A DNA stretch of 64,000 bases from Diacronema lutheri (lineage: Eukaryota; Haptophyta; Pavlovophyceae; Pavlovales; Pavlovaceae): the NCBI GenBank assembly GCA_019448385.1, contig JAGTXO010000008.1:310001-374000 (forward strand). The letters run 5' to 3'. The position numbers and the translations under genes are program-made. Below the pieces are notes generated by a model. That model was not told the origin of the DNA. It made no database searches and was given only the letters and a program-made list of their open reading frames with translations. Each line of letters starts with the position of its first letter. The first letter of the stretch is position 1. This document shows positions 9,802 to 21,142 of the stretch, piece after piece.

Positions 9802-12567
9802 TTAGTCGAGCTCATCCATGTCGGTGCCCGGCGACCGCGTCTGCGCGCCCAATGCGCCACTCGCCGGCACGCTCGAGCGGCTCGCTGCGAGCGTCGGCAC
9901 AGTCTGATCGCGGGTTGCGATGCCGGCCTGGGGCGTGCCCATTGCAAAGCCAGCGAGCTGCTGCGGCTGCTGCGCTGCGAGACCGTAGCTGGCAACCGCG
10001 GCCTGCGACGCGCCCGCCTGCTGCCGCAGAAGCGCCTGCTGCAGCATCTCATCGTCGTGCTGCCGCTGCTGCTGCGCCTGCGCCGCGGCCAGCGCGTGCG
10101 CCTGCTCAAGAGCCGCGCGTGCCGCCTGCTGCTGCTGCGCCCACATCTGCTGCTGCGCCCACGCCTGCAGCTGCGCTTCGGCAGCCTGCTGCGTCGCGTG
10201 CGCTTCCTTCTGCGCGCGCTCATAGGCCGCCTGCTGCGCGGCCGCATGCGCCGCAACACGCGACGCTGCCTGTGCGTCCGCCTGCGCGCGCTCGTACGCC
10301 GCCTGCTGCTCAGCCGCTTGCGCTTGCTGCGCGAGCCAGGCACGCTGCTGCTGCTCTGCGCGTGCCTGCGCGGCCTGTGCGGCCTGCTGTGCCTGCTGCG
10401 CCTGCTGCGCCTGCTGCGGTCGCATCTCGCGCGGCATTGCAAACGTTGTTGCGCCGCCGTCCAGCATGGGCACCGGCTGCGGCTGCAAGGGCGGCGCGAG
10501 CGGCGTCTGCGCGCCGGTCTCCCATGGCGGGCGCAGCGGCTGAGTAGGCGTCGCCCATCCATTCGCGCCGCCTTCGAGCGCGCCGAGCGCGCCCGTGGCC
10601 GTACCGGCGCGAAGGATCTGCTGCGCGCTCTCGTCCTGTGCGCGCCACCGCCGCTCAATCGCTGCGAGCTCGGCGGCCTCGTCGGCCGAGCGCACGGGCG
10701 ACGGCACGCCATCTGCGCTGATCTCAAACATGCGCCCGCTGTTGCCGCCCGCCGACCCGCCCGTGTCGTCGGCCGGCGACGCGAGCGACGGCGGCATGTG
10801 CCGCACGCCACCGAGCGCGTTGCCATCCAGCCCGCCACCGAGCGAAGCGCCGCCGGCGCCGAGCCCTCCTCCGCCCATGAGCGACGCGAGCGTTTCACGC
10901 TGCTGCTGCAGCTCTCTGGCCTGCTGCGCCTGCGCCTGCTGCTCCTTGCCGAGCTCACCAAGCCCGCCAAGCCCGCCGAGCCCGCCGCCAAGCGTGCCGC
11001 CGCCGAGCGCACCCTCATCCTGCCCGCCCGCTGCACCGGCAGGACGCTGTTGCGTGTCCTCCGGGCGCCGCCTGAAGCCGTCCGTCCGGAGGCGCGCGTC
11101 CGCCGTCGGCATCTGCACGGGCTGGCCCGGCGCGTGCTGCCGCGAGAGCCGCGACGGCCTCGCCTCGTCCGCGCGGCCTTTCTTCGCGCCGCCTTCGCCG
11201 GCCGCGCCGGCCGCGCCGGCGGTTGCTTTAGGAGTCCGGCCGGCGGATGCACCAGGAGTCCGGCCGGCGCCGCCGCCCGCGACACCGCCGGCCACCTGGC
11301 CCTCCTGAAGCGCCGGACCGCCGACCTCGGCGCGCGCAGGCGCGGCGCGAGCGCCGCCACCGCTCGGCCCGCCGCTGAGGCTGCCCGCCGCCTGCCCCTG
11401 CGCGCCCGCGCCGCCGATCCCGAGGCCGCGTAAAGCGCCCGCCTCAGGCGCGGCGCCAGTCGCGCTCGCCCACGAGAGCCCGCTCGCACCCAGCGCCTGC
11501 TGGATGCGCGCCCAGTCGGTCTCTGCGCCTCCATTCGGCGACGAGGCCGTCGCGCCGGCCGTGCCGCCGCGGAGCAAGGCTGCTCGCCCCACTGTGCCGG
11601 CTGGCTCGGCGTCGTTAGCGCCAGCCGCAGCCCGCGCACTCGCCGTGCCCCCCGCGCTGGCGCCAGCGCTGGGCAAGCCGACCGCCGCAGCGCCGCCCGC
11701 GTCGTTGAAGAGCGACTTCCACACATCCGCAGCTGAGCCCTTCGTGCCGTCGGTGCCTTGCGCAGAGCCGGAGGCAGCTGCCTGACCGCGCGCTGGCGTG
11801 GCGCCGGACTCCGCCTGCCCGCGCGCTGGCGTGGCGCCGGACTCTGCTTGCCCGCGCGAGCCCGCGGAGGCCGTGGCGCTGCCCGCGCTCATGCCTCCCG
11901 CCGCAGTGCGTCGAGCCGAGAGCCACTCCTCCAGCTGAGCGCGCTCGCTCGCGCCGCCGGCGCCTTGCGGCGTGCCCGGTCGCGCGCCGAGGCCGCCGGC
12001 AGAGCCGAGGCCGCCGGCAGAGCCGCTGAGGCCACCCGCGCGAAGGAGCGCCTCGAGGCCAAGGCCTTGCTCACGGGCGCCAGCGCCGGTGCCAGCGCCG
12101 AGGAGACCCTCACGCACCCCCTGCGCGCTGCCACCCCGGCGGCTCTCCTGCGCGCCCGTCGCGAGCGGCTCGGGGCCGGCCGAGGCCCCGCGCATGCTCG
12201 TGCCCGGCGGGCCGGCCGCGCCGACGCCGGCGCTGGCCGGGCAGGGCGTGCGCACGCCGGAGACGACGGAAGCGTCAGGCTCGAGCGTGATGCCCGCCAC
12301 AGGCCCTCCGCGCCCGTAGCATTGCTTGGCCAGGTGCTTGGGCGCGCGGTGCGAGAACCACGAGAAGGCCACGCAGCCGGGCTCGCGTGCGCACGCAGAC
12401 TGGCAGCCGCCGGCGTCGAAGTATTCGCCGAAGAAGTATGTGTCCGGGCGGCTTTCTGCGCGCGGCGTGCGCACGCGCACCGCGGTCACGCCCTGCTGCG
12501 CGGAGAAGCACACGCCGCCGTCGCCTGCGGCCGCGGCCGCGGCCGCGAGCAGAGAGACGATGAGCAT
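9802..12567 (-). CDS. Secreted PAN/Apple-like protein with Gly/Ala- and Gln-rich tail
   Basis: About 921 residues from ATG 12567 (945 from ATG 12639). The preferred start gives a textbook signal peptide (MLIVSLLAAAAAAAGDGG). Next comes a compact Cys domain: VCFSAQQG, YFFGEYFDAGGCQSAC, PGCVAFSW and KQCYGRGG, the spacing expected of a PAN/Apple-like adhesion module (family knowledge: binds protein or carbohydrate). The remaining about 800 residues are Gly/Ala/Ser-rich and then, near 9850-10440, Gln/Ala-rich with helical heptad character (QQAQQAQQAQQ, AQQQMWAQQQQ). The protein ends TDMDELD. I infer an extracellular or cell-surface role, for example in a scale or matrix. Function otherwise unknown. 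Confidence 0.6.
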   Translation of the reverse strand: MLIVSLLAAAAAAAGDGGVCFSAQQGVTAVRVRTPRAESRPDTYFFGEYFDAGGCQSACAREPGCVAFSWFSHRAPKHLAKQCYGRGGPVAGITLEPDASVVSGVRTPCPASAGVGAAGPPGTSMRGASAGPEPLATGAQESRRGGSAQGVREGLLGAGTGAGAREQGLGLEALLRAGGLSGSAGGLGSAGGLGARPGTPQGAGGASERAQLEEWLSARRTAAGGMSAGSATASAGSRGQAESGATPARGQAESGATPARGQAAASGSAQGTDGTKGSAADVWKSLFNDAGGAAAVGLPSAGASAGGTASARAAAGANDAEPAGTVGRAALLRGGTAGATASSPNGGAETDWARIQQALGASGLSWASATGAAPEAGALRGLGIGGAGAQGQAAGSLSGGPSGGGARAAPARAEVGGPALQEGQVAGGVAGGGAGRTPGASAGRTPKATAGAAGAAGEGGAKKGRADEARPSRLSRQHAPGQPVQMPTADARLRTDGFRRRPEDTQQRPAGAAGGQDEGALGGGTLGGGLGGLGGLGELGKEQQAQAQQARELQQQRETLASLMGGGGLGAGGASLGGGLDGNALGGVRHMPPSLASPADDTGGSAGGNSGRMFEISADGVPSPVRSADEAAELAAIERRWRAQDESAQQILRAGTATGALGALEGGANGWATPTQPLRPPWETGAQTPLAPPLQPQPVPMLDGGATTFAMPREMRPQQAQQAQQAQQAAQAAQARAEQQQRAWLAQQAQAAEQQAAYERAQADAQAASRVAAHAAAQQAAYERAQKEAHATQQAAEAQLQAWAQQQMWAQQQQAARAALEQAHALAAAQAQQQRQHDDEMLQQALLRQQAGASQAAVASYGLAAQQPQQLAGFAMGTPQAGIATRDQTVPTLAASRSSVPASGALGAQTRSPGTDMDELD

Positions 12568-12612
12568 GCAAGTCCACGTGTTCCGGACCCTTTTTCTTTT
12601 GGTTGGGTCAGC

Positions 12613-15600
12613 ATGGGGACCGTTTTGCCCAATGCCCACGACTGGCTAGGCAGAGCCGCACCGCCCCGCGTGCTAGCCACGTCGCTGGGGCTCAGCCCGC
12701 GTCAGCTGAAGCTCGCTTCGCTGCCAACAGACCCAATCGGCGCATCCGCGCGCGCCGCGCGCTCGCCGCCGCGCGAGACGACCACGCAGGCACCAACGCT
12801 CTCGGCGCGCACCGGGCCGTTTGCCGAGCTGCGCGAGCGGCCGTACGCGGCGAGCGTCACGCCGCGGAAGCATGGCGCATTACACCGCGACGCCGAGGAG
12901 CGCAAGGCGCTCGCGAGCCGGCCTGGCGAGCGCGCCCTCGCCGAGCTGAGCGAGACGCTCGTCGCGAGGCTGCCGCATAACGCAGCGCTCGTCGCCGGCC
13001 CCTGGCTGACGCCGCTACGTCAGCGCGCGCCCGCGCGCACGGTGGTGCGCGAGCTGCATATGCCGCTCGCCCTCGTCACGCGCACGCAGCGCGCGCATGC
13101 GCACAGTGCGCCCGCCGGCGCGCCCGCCCAGCCAGAGCGCGCGGCGAAGGGCAGCCATGGCCTCGGCGGCAGAAGCGAGCCGCCGCCTGGCGCGCGCGCC
13201 GCACGCGAGCTCGCCGAGCGCACGCCGAGCGAGCGGATCGGCTGCGCATTCTCGCCGGCCGCCGCGGGCCTGTCACCCAGACGCCTCGAGCGCGGCGGCC
13301 TGGCCCCGCTTGCCGAAGCCGTGCGTGAAAGCCACATATCGGCGCTCGACGCCTTGCTCAGAGCGTGCGAGGCGGCGCTCTTCAACGGCCTGCGCGCGAG
13401 CGCGGACGACTCGGCCACTGCGGAGCTCGGGCCAGCCTACGTGGTCGGTACCAGTGCCGCCGCCGCCGGGCGCGCGGACGCATCGCGTGCAATTCAGTCC
13501 CATATTGAAAGTGGCTGGGCGGACGCTCGCGCCCTCCTCCTCCTCGCGGTCGGCGTTCACGTGAGACGCGCGCAGCTGTGCTCAATGGGCGCAGCGCAGG
13601 AGAGCGAAGCGCCCGGCGCGCGCGTCGAGCCATGCGCACCCACGTCCGACTCCGCCGCTGGGCAACGCGGATCGTGCGGGTCGTGCGAGGGCGCGAGCGA
13701 CGGCCCGCCCGTGGAGCACCTCCTTCCCCTCCTCGTCGACGCGCAGACGGGCGCGCTGCTCGCGCGCCGCCTTGCCCCGCTGGATGGCGGCGAGCGCGAC
13801 GGCGGGGCGCGCAGGTCTTTTGAGCGCGTTACAGACACGGAGCTGCATGAGTTGCGCGCGTGCGCACTCGCCGCCATGCTGCTCGAGGGTGCGCTCGCTG
13901 CGCACTGCGCGGCGCGCGCGGCCCTGCCCGCGCACGACGACGACGGGCCGTCTCCGCGCGACGAGCTGCTCGCGGCGGCTGCGCGGCGGGTGGGATCGCT
14001 GCGCACGCGCTGGCGTGCGCCCTTCGCATGGGCCTGCGCGAGCGGCAACGCCATCGAGGCGCGCTACTTCGCGTCGGGCGGGGCCACCGCAGCGGCGTGC
14101 AACATCGGCCGCACCGCCCTGTCGGCCGCGTCGCCGCGCGCGCGCGCGCCCGCTGTCGACCACGTGCACAGCGCGCCTGTTGCGCACGTGCTCGCAGACG
14201 CGCGCCACCAGCACGCATTCGCTCTGGCGCGCGCGCACGCGGAGTACTTGCTCGAGGACGAAGGCGCGAGGCGCGCGCTCTGGGCTGCGGTCGAAGGGCC
14301 CGCGGCATGCGCGCTCGCGCCGCCTTCGGCAGCGCGCGCAGCGCGCGAGGCAGAGCGGATGCGCGTGTGGGATGTGCTGAGGGCGGAGGCGGCGGGCGAG
14401 CAGGCAACGGCTGACAAGGGGGATGCGCCAATCGCGCCCGGCGCGGCGCAGCCCGCCGAAGAACGCAGCCGCCTGCTCACGGACGTCGCGGCCGGTGCGC
14501 CTGTGGTCTCGCGCGGCAACGCGCGCGCCGCGCGCCCTCTGACGCGTGTGGTGCGCGTGCGCCATGCCCTGCGGGAGCTGATGCCAAGCTCCTTCTGGCA
14601 GCTTGCGGCAGAGCTCGGGGCGATCTGGGCCGACCCGCGCCGAGCTGAGCCCGACGGTAGCTTTGGCCTCGCGCTTCTCGTCTCCCCTGAGCTGCTCGCT
14701 GCCCTCGGCGCGGCCGATGCGCGCCTTGGCGCGGGCACGCGCGCCTCGCCGCCGCATCAACCGTCGGCGTCCGCGACGGCATCGACTGGAGCCGCTGGCG
14801 CGCTCCCTTACGACCCGGCGCGCTTCAGCGCGGCGCAGCGCCATTGGGCGACCGAGCGCGTCGCGCTCCTGCACCGCGACTGGCCCGGGGCGGTCGCGCG
14901 CGCCGTGCGCGAGAGCTGTTTTGAGTGCGGTGGCCGTTACAGCTTCTATGAGCCCTTCGAGGAAGCGTACGTCGGCTCTTCCGCGCACGGGCTGATGCGG
15001 CGCGTCCGGCTGGTGATGCGCGAGCAGCTGCTCGGCCTTGCGCGGCGGTCGATTCAGGCCGCCCTCGACTTCGTCACCGCAGCCGTTGGCGGCGGCGAGG
15101 ATGCGAGAGCCGACGGCGAGCGAGATGCGGATCGCAACCAGCGGGGCGCGGGGGGCGGCGCGCGCGAGGCGCCGGCATGGCGGGCAACGCAGCCGATGGC
15201 TTCGAGCCGCCTGTCGGCCGCGCCGCGCCGCTCGGTCGGCAAGCACGCCGCCGCCTCGCCGTCCGCGCCCGCGCTCGGCGCGCGACCTGCGCTCGCACGC
15301 TGCTCGTCCTCCGCCGATGCCGCCGTCACGTCGAGCGCGCCGCGGCCCGTCTTCCGCGCGCGCCTCGTGCTGAGCGAGAGCACGGGTGTCGTCTCCTTCG
15401 AGCCACCACTCGAGGCGATCGTCAGCGCGATCGGCGAGCTCTTCACTCCCGTCCGTCGGTTGAGTCGCGTCCCGTCGGTTGAGCCGCGCCTTCAGCTGCT
15501 CTTCACGATGGCGCCGGCAATGCTGTGCGATGCCGAGCTGGGCGCGCTGCTGCAAGAGGAGATGGTGCCCGCGCTCATGCGCGCAGACGGCCTCGTGCGC

Positions 15601-15988
15601 GCCGCCCTTGCCGGTGTCTTTGAGTTGGCGCACAGCCTCGAGCGCGCGGTCCCGCCCGGGCACGTCGCTGAGCGCGAGGACGCAGAGCTGACGCGCGAGC
15701 TCGCGTCCGAGCGCGCGCCCGGCGGCCGAGTGCCGTCGGGCGCGCTCAGCTCGGACGCGGGGCCGCCGTCGGCGTGTGCGCCGTCCGGACGCGAGCGCGC
15801 GCACGACGCCACGCCCGGCGGCGGCGGCGGCGGCGGCGGCGCGCTGCACGATGGCGTGTACTCGTCGTGCGCAAACCGCGCGATCCTTTCTGCGACCAGT
15901 CAGGCGCAGCCCACCGCCGAGGCGCCGCACAATTGGCTCGCGCACCTCGTGCTCACGGCGCACGAGTGCACACCTGCCGGCGCACGCC

Positions 15989-16039
<51 letters not shown>

Positions 16040-18129
16040 TGGCTTCGGACGCAGGCGTGCCCCTTGATGACAGCCTTGTGCTCACAGGCAAGGGTGGCGA
16101 AAGCAAGCGCGCGGGCACACACAGCGTGCGGCGGCTGCCGCGCTCAGCAAGCGCCGGCCGCGCCGCGCTTGGCGAGACGGTGCGCGAGGCATTGGGCGTG
16201 CCGCCGCGCGAGAGCCTCATGTCTGCAACGCTCATCGCAGACTCAGCCGCCGAGTCAGCCGCCGAGTCGGCCAATGCTTCGAGTCAGTTCGACGGGCGCC
16301 CGGATCGTGCGAGCCGGACGGAGCATGCGCTGAGTCCGGCGCGATCGCCGTCGCCTGGCGCGGACGATACCGTCGCTGCCGCCGCCGCCGAGGCCGAGGC
16401 CGTCGCCGCAGCCGCCGCAGCAGCCGCAGCCGCAGCTGACGCTGCCGCTGCGGACGAGGAAATGCTCGAACGACTCGCGGTCGAGCGCGCGCGCGCGAGC
16501 GAGTGGGCTCGTCGGTGGGCTGGCCGGATCGCGGCGTGGCGCGAGGCGGAGGAGCGCGTGCTGCGCGACTACCCCGCGCAGCGCGCGTTCGCGCTGCTCC
16601 GCCTCGACTGCGCGGATGCGCGCGATATGCAGAGCGCGCGCGCGCGCGCGCGCGCGGACACGTTGTGCGCGCGGCTGCGCGCGCGCGCGGCTGCGCTGTG
16701 CGAACGGGCGGAGGCGCAGTGGGCTGAGCTCGACACGGAGCTTCGGCTCGATGCGCAGACGATCGATGAGGCCCTCGCAATCGCGCAGCTTGTGCGCGCG
16801 CCCGGCGCTCGGCTCCTCGCCGCCGCACTGGGCGCAGCCGCCGCTGACGAGATCGTCGCGGAACTTGAGGCGGTCCAGTGGAGCCCGGACGACGAGCTGG
16901 CCGACGCGCTCGCGCGATGCCGCGCATGGCCCGCGCGCGTCTCCGCCTCGCACGGCGCGTGCGTGCGCGCGGAGAGCGTGCGCGTGCGCACGTGCACCGC
17001 GTTGCTGCGCGCTGATCGCGAGCGGCTTGGCGCGCAGCTGATCTCGCTCCGTGCGCTCATCGGCGAGGAGGAGACGACGGATTGGGCCGGGGCCGTGTTT
17101 GGGCTCGGCAGCGCCGGTGGTGTGGCGTGTGCTGCCCCCACGAGCGCCACCGCGCTCGGCTCCGCCGCGCACGCGCCGAACGCGCAGGAGCGCTGGCAGG
17201 CGCGCCGCCGCGCCGCCGCGGCGTCTGCGGCTGCGACGCGGAGGCGCAGCCGCGCGCCGCCCGAGCGGCCGCCGTCTCCGCTCAATGGCGACGCGCGCAC
17301 GTCCCTTCAAAGCCTCGCACAGGCGCGCATTGCCGTCACGCTCGACCTCGGCCGCGTGCTGCGCGAGACGCGCGCAGGTGCGTGCGCGCACGCGGCCCGC
17401 GAGCGCCGGTTTGGGTGGGTGCCGGAGGACGGGTACGTGAGCGCGCTCGACGAGCTGCAGGCGAGGCTCGAGCCGCTCGGCGAGCTCTGGGCGGCGGTGC
17501 GCGCTTTCTCCGCTGCAGAGGCGCGCTGGCTCGAGCAGCCTGCGGTCGAGGTCGACGCGGCCGCGCTGCGCGCCGCTGCCGCGCAGTGCAACTCGCACAT
17601 GTGCGCGTTGCACGACATTCTCGAGCAGCGCGGCGCGCGCGGCGCGGCGACGCTCGCGGCGGCTGTGCGCGAGCGCGTGCTCGTGTCGCTCGGTGGCGCC
17701 GCTGGCGCGCTCCTCGCGACGCAGAGCAAGTGGCTACGAGATGAGGACAAGGCGGCGCTCGCGCTGTTGCTCGGCCACGCGCCCTCGCGCTCGATCACCG
17801 CGGCGCTCTTCCTCGAGCTGACGCTCAAGCCGGAGGCGAGAGAGGCGCAGCTGCTTGGCGGATCGGCTGCCGTCTGGGAGGCCATCGAGGCGATCGCGCA
17901 GCGCGCAGAGATTGCGGGTGAGGTCGGCCGCACCGTCGGTGCGCTCGTCGACCAGGTCGTGCGCCGGCAGGTGCTCTTCTCGCGCACGTTTGGCACCGGC
18001 ACTGGCACCAGTTTGCTCGCCTCGCCCGCGGCCGTGAGGGCTGCGCCAGCGGGCGCAAGGGCGGAAGCTACACAGCCGCTCAACCGCCACATCGACGATG
18101 CCGAGGGCGGTCGCACGGGCTCGTTGTAG
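12613..18129 (+). CDS. Dynein heavy-chain tail-like protein lacking the motor
   Basis: 1838 residues in one exon from the ATG at 12613, 45 bp from the divergent PAN-protein start. The N-terminal half is Ala/Arg-rich without motifs. From residue about 913 comes a segment typical of axonemal dynein heavy-chain tails (LSESTGVVSFEPPLEAI, then helices). At about 1280 a long coiled helical region starts, and at about 1609 a DHC linker-like segment (ALDELQARLEPLGELWAAV, later LATQSKWLRDEDKAAL). It then stops at 18127-18129, before any AAA+ module; I see no Walker A/B. The next gene begins 31 bp downstream on the other strand, so no motor exon follows. It may be an assembly or anchoring factor, or a retired heavy chain. 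Recognition rests on pattern similarity, not a search. Confidence 0.45.
15991..16035 (+). repeat. (AGC)15 microsatellite coding poly-Ser
   Basis: Fifteen uninterrupted AGC triplets inside the dynein-tail-like gene, read as a serine run in that frame. Repeat-length variation is expected between strains. Confidence 0.95.
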
Positions 18130-18159
18130 TCGTTTTCAATTGGCATGTTGGTGAGCGTC

Positions 18160-19314
18160 TCAGTACAAAAGTTTGCCGCCCGTGAGCTCATCGGAGAAGG
18201 CGTTGAGGTGCGCGCGCAACTGGCGTGCAGCTGCGAGGCTCATGTCGCGCGGCACGCCTACCCTGTCGCGCAGGTAGGACAGGCTGCGCGCCACCTCCGC
18301 CGGCGGCAGCGTGGAGCGCGGCGCGGCACGCGCAGCGTCTGCTCCGGCGATGAGCGCGTGCACGACGTGCCGCAGCGCAGCGTCGACAGCAGGCACCGCC
18401 GCCTCGTCAGCCGCAGCGTACGGGTCGGCGAGCGGAGCAGCCACGCGCGGAGAGCCAGGCCTGCCGACGCCGCGAGCGGCAAAGCGCGCCACCTTGGCGT
18501 GGTTGCGCAGCAGCCGCTCGGCGGCCTCAAGGCGCGCAGCGTCGTCGGGCACCGCCGGCGAAAGCGGCTCGAGCGCGTCGGCGCCGGTGGCGGACGGGAG
18601 TGGAAGGGTCCACGAAGCGCCATCCGTGCCGTCAATCTGCGCGGCGTACGCTGCCGCGCGCTCGCCCGACGAGACGCAGCCCCCAATCTGCGGCGGCAGG
18701 TCATGCACGTGCGTGTAGTAGTCTGACTGTTACAAGAATGGCGGACACGTGGGTGACGCGGTCACACGCGCTCAGCGCACGGGAGTGCCGGACGCGGCGG
18801 CAATCGGAGGCGCTCGCTGATGCGCGCGCGCACCTTGATCCCTGCGTACCACGCGGTCTGCTCCTCAAGGGCGTAGAGCCAGCGGTCGAACGGGGCGTAG
18901 CGCGGGTCGCCGCGCACACGCAGGCCCTTGTAGTAGGGGAGGGACGCGCACATGCGCTCGGCGAAGGGGAGGAACATGAGATCGACCATGCTCACCTCCA
19001 CGCCGAGAAAGAAGGGCCCGCCGCTCCGCTGCAGCTCTGCGCAGACGCGCTCCATCGCTGCCTCAAAGCGGCCGCTTCCGTCCTGCGCCGAGCGCAGCCA
19101 GCCGAACCACGCGGAGAAGAGCGTGCGCTCCAAAGCCATCAGCTCGCGCGCGCGCGCAGCTTCGGCCGAGCCCGCCGGTGGCAGCATCGGCGTCTGCGGG
19201 AAGATCTCTTCAAGCGCATACATCTGCGCGAGCACCCGCCGGCGCACACGCCCAACCGACGCACACGCTCGAAGAGCTCAACGCCCAACCGATGCGGGCT
19301 TTGACGCGGCAGCG

Positions 19315-19349
<35 letters not shown>

Positions 19350-20031
19350 CGGGCTTGCGCGCATGGCGCGCACGCACAATGTCGTTCGACTCGGGAATGA
19401 TCCGCCCGTCAATGATGGCGACGGGTATCGCGCCCGACGGCGAGATCCTGCGGAAGGCTGCCGGCTTGTCGCCGTAGCACGACATGGGCACCTTGCTCAC
19501 CTTGTAGGGGATCCGCTTGGCCTCGAGGAGGCACCACACCTTCTGGCAGTACGGGCACCACTGCGACGGCAAGCGTTGAAGCGCTTGTCAGGTGCGCGCC
19601 CTCGCGCCGCGCGCGCACGTGCCCGGCGCGACGCTCGCGCGTGCGCGGCGCGACGCCGCGCTTACCGCTGCCGTGTCCCGAAAGAGCTCGACCCGCGGCT
19701 CCGTGCCCTCCGGCGCGTCGAAGAGACGAATGCTCGACTGGTGGTTCGCCGCGCCCCTGCCCACAGCCTGCGCGTCCCACTCCGCCCGGAATCGCTCGCC
19801 ACCTGCCTTTGCGCTGAGTACGCGCAGCTCATCCCACGATGGCGCGGCGTCGCGCACGGCAGCATACACCGCCGGATCTGACGGCGCGGCGGACGGGCGG
19901 AACGCGTCAAAGAGCCCCATGCGGAGAGCGCGCGACGAGCTTCGGATCGCCGCGCCCCTGCCGAGCTGGCCGACGCGATAGCCAGACGCTCCTCGAGAGA
20001 CGAGCGTCGCGATGCACGCTATCGCGAGCAT
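18160..20031 (-). CDS. Glutathione S-transferase-like protein with N-terminal leader, four exons
   Basis: Exons 20031-19666, 19560-19378, 19223-18834 and 18726-18160, 501 residues. All three introns (19665-19561, 19377-19224, 18833-18727) are phase 0 with GTAAGC/GTGCGT/GTGCGC donors and AG acceptors. Splicing joins VELFRDTAA to WCPYCQKVW, SNDI to MYALEEIF, and AGIK to SDYYTHVHDLPPQIGG, each a continuous family block. The thioredoxin-fold domain has the CPYC active site at 124-127 and the cis-Pro region SGAIPVAI. A helical GST C-terminal domain follows, then an extra C-terminal domain ending RDRVGVPRDMS-AARQLRAHLN, as in large plant and algal GST-like proteins. A hydrophobic leader and about 100 residues precede the fold, suggesting plastid or secretory targeting. 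A redox or deglutathionylation role is expected. Confidence 0.85.
19317..19349 (+). repeat. Poly(G) tract within an intron
   Basis: 33 consecutive G on the plus strand (poly-C in the transcript) inside the second intron of the GST-like gene. Length may vary or be mis-assembled. Confidence 0.9.
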
Positions 20032-20104
20032 TAACGCAAACCACCTTTATTAAACCTTTTGGCTTTCTCTTGAGTCGAAGACAAACAAACATAGTCGTCC
20101 AGAA
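20032..20104. promoter_or_regulatory. 73-bp divergent promoter (GST-like / L,F-transferase-like)
   Basis: This is the whole gap between two divergent start codons, and it is notably AT-rich for this region (a run of TTTATTAAACCTTTT around 20045-20060), consistent with a compact bidirectional core promoter. Confidence 0.45.
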
Positions 20105-21118
20105 ATGTCGGCCGCCCCACCGGCGGGTGGTGATGCTTTGGAGCTCGAGGCCGAGCTCGAAGAGCCACCGCAGGGCGTACAGTGGGCCGCGACGCAGCGC
20201 GCCTACCTGCGCGCGATCATCGAGGAGCAGATCCCAACATTCCGTGCGCGGCCCTACATCCACGATCAGCAGCACCTGCTTGAGCTGCTCGCGGCCGGGC
20301 TCGCGACGACGCTGCGCGACGAGTTCTGCTGGTCACTCTGCTTCCAGCCCGCGTTCGTGCGCATGCTGTGCCACGAGGGCTTTTTGCCCATCTGCTCGGA
20401 GATCGCGAACGGCACCGGCCTCTATGTGCTCCTGCCCAAGCTGCACACGCGCCGGTGCGTGCTGGAGTTTGGCAACGTGCGCGTGCAAAAGTCGACGCGC
20501 AAGCGCGCGCGCGGCTTCCGCATGTCGGTCAACCGGGCGTTCGCGCGCGTGATGGAGGGATGCGTCGAGCAGCATGGTGAGGACTGGCTCCACCCACCGA
20601 TGCGCGCCGTGCTCTCCCGCCTGCACGACTGGGAGCAGGCACGGCACGGCGTCGCGCACGACGGTAAAGCGGCCGGCGTGGCACCCGCCGGCGCATGCGG
20701 GAGCGCGATGGCGTCCTTCGAGCTGTGGGACGAGGCAGGGCAACTCGTCGCGGGCGAGGTGGGCTGCGTCAGCGGCCGATGCTACACGTCCTTCACCGGC
20801 TTCCACCGCGTAGCCAACGCTGGGTCGGTGCAGCTCGCGCTGACCGCGCGGCTGCTCGAGCGCGCGTCCTTTGCCTTCTGGGACCTCGGGCAGGAGTTCG
20901 AATACAAGGCGCAGCTCGGTGCGCAGCTGTGGCCGCGCGCGCGGTTTCTCGAGCGCTTCCACGCCGTGCGCGGGCAGCCGTCCGCGCTGCACGACGTCTC
21001 GCTCGACGCGCAGCTCCTTGCGGACCCGGCGCAGCTTCTCGGCCAGGCGGGCGAGCCAGCGGGCTCCGAGGGACCGCCCGGCCAGCCTTCCATGCATGAT
21101 GAGGTTGACGACGACTGA
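20105..21118 (+). CDS. Leucyl/phenylalanyl-tRNA-protein transferase homologue
   Basis: Single exon, 337 residues. The C-terminal two-thirds matches the Aat fold: SFELWDEAGQLVAGEVGC, then GRCYTSFTGFHRVANAGSVQ and FAFWDLGQE, corresponding to the family blocks around the aminoacyl-adenosine pocket. The N-terminal third contains GFLPI, as in bacterial Aat proteins. Bacterial Aat transfers Leu/Phe from tRNA to N-terminal Lys/Arg of proteins, creating N-degrons for ClpS/ClpAP. Eukaryotic homologues exist but are little studied; their residues and targets are unknown. There is no evident transit peptide (start MSAAPPAGGDALELEAE), so I infer the cytosol. The tail ends in an acidic EVDDD. Its stop lies 24 bp from the convergent neighbour's stop. 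Confidence 0.72.
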   Translation: MSAAPPAGGDALELEAELEEPPQGVQWAATQRAYLRAIIEEQIPTFRARPYIHDQQHLLELLAAGLATTLRDEFCWSLCFQPAFVRMLCHEGFLPICSEIANGTGLYVLLPKLHTRRCVLEFGNVRVQKSTRKRARGFRMSVNRAFARVMEGCVEQHGEDWLHPPMRAVLSRLHDWEQARHGVAHDGKAAGVAPAGACGSAMASFELWDEAGQLVAGEVGCVSGRCYTSFTGFHRVANAGSVQLALTARLLERASFAFWDLGQEFEYKAQLGAQLWPRARFLERFHAVRGQPSALHDVSLDAQLLADPAQLLGQAGEPAGSEGPPGQPSMHDEVDDD

Positions 21119-21142
21119 GGGCCGAAACGTGACACTGGCCTG

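Noticed and set aside
11758-12612. Upstream extension of the dynein-tail-like frame
   Set aside because: It lies entirely antisense to the signal-peptide and PAN-domain gene and is Arg/Ala-rich. The ATG at 12613 begins the plausible protein.
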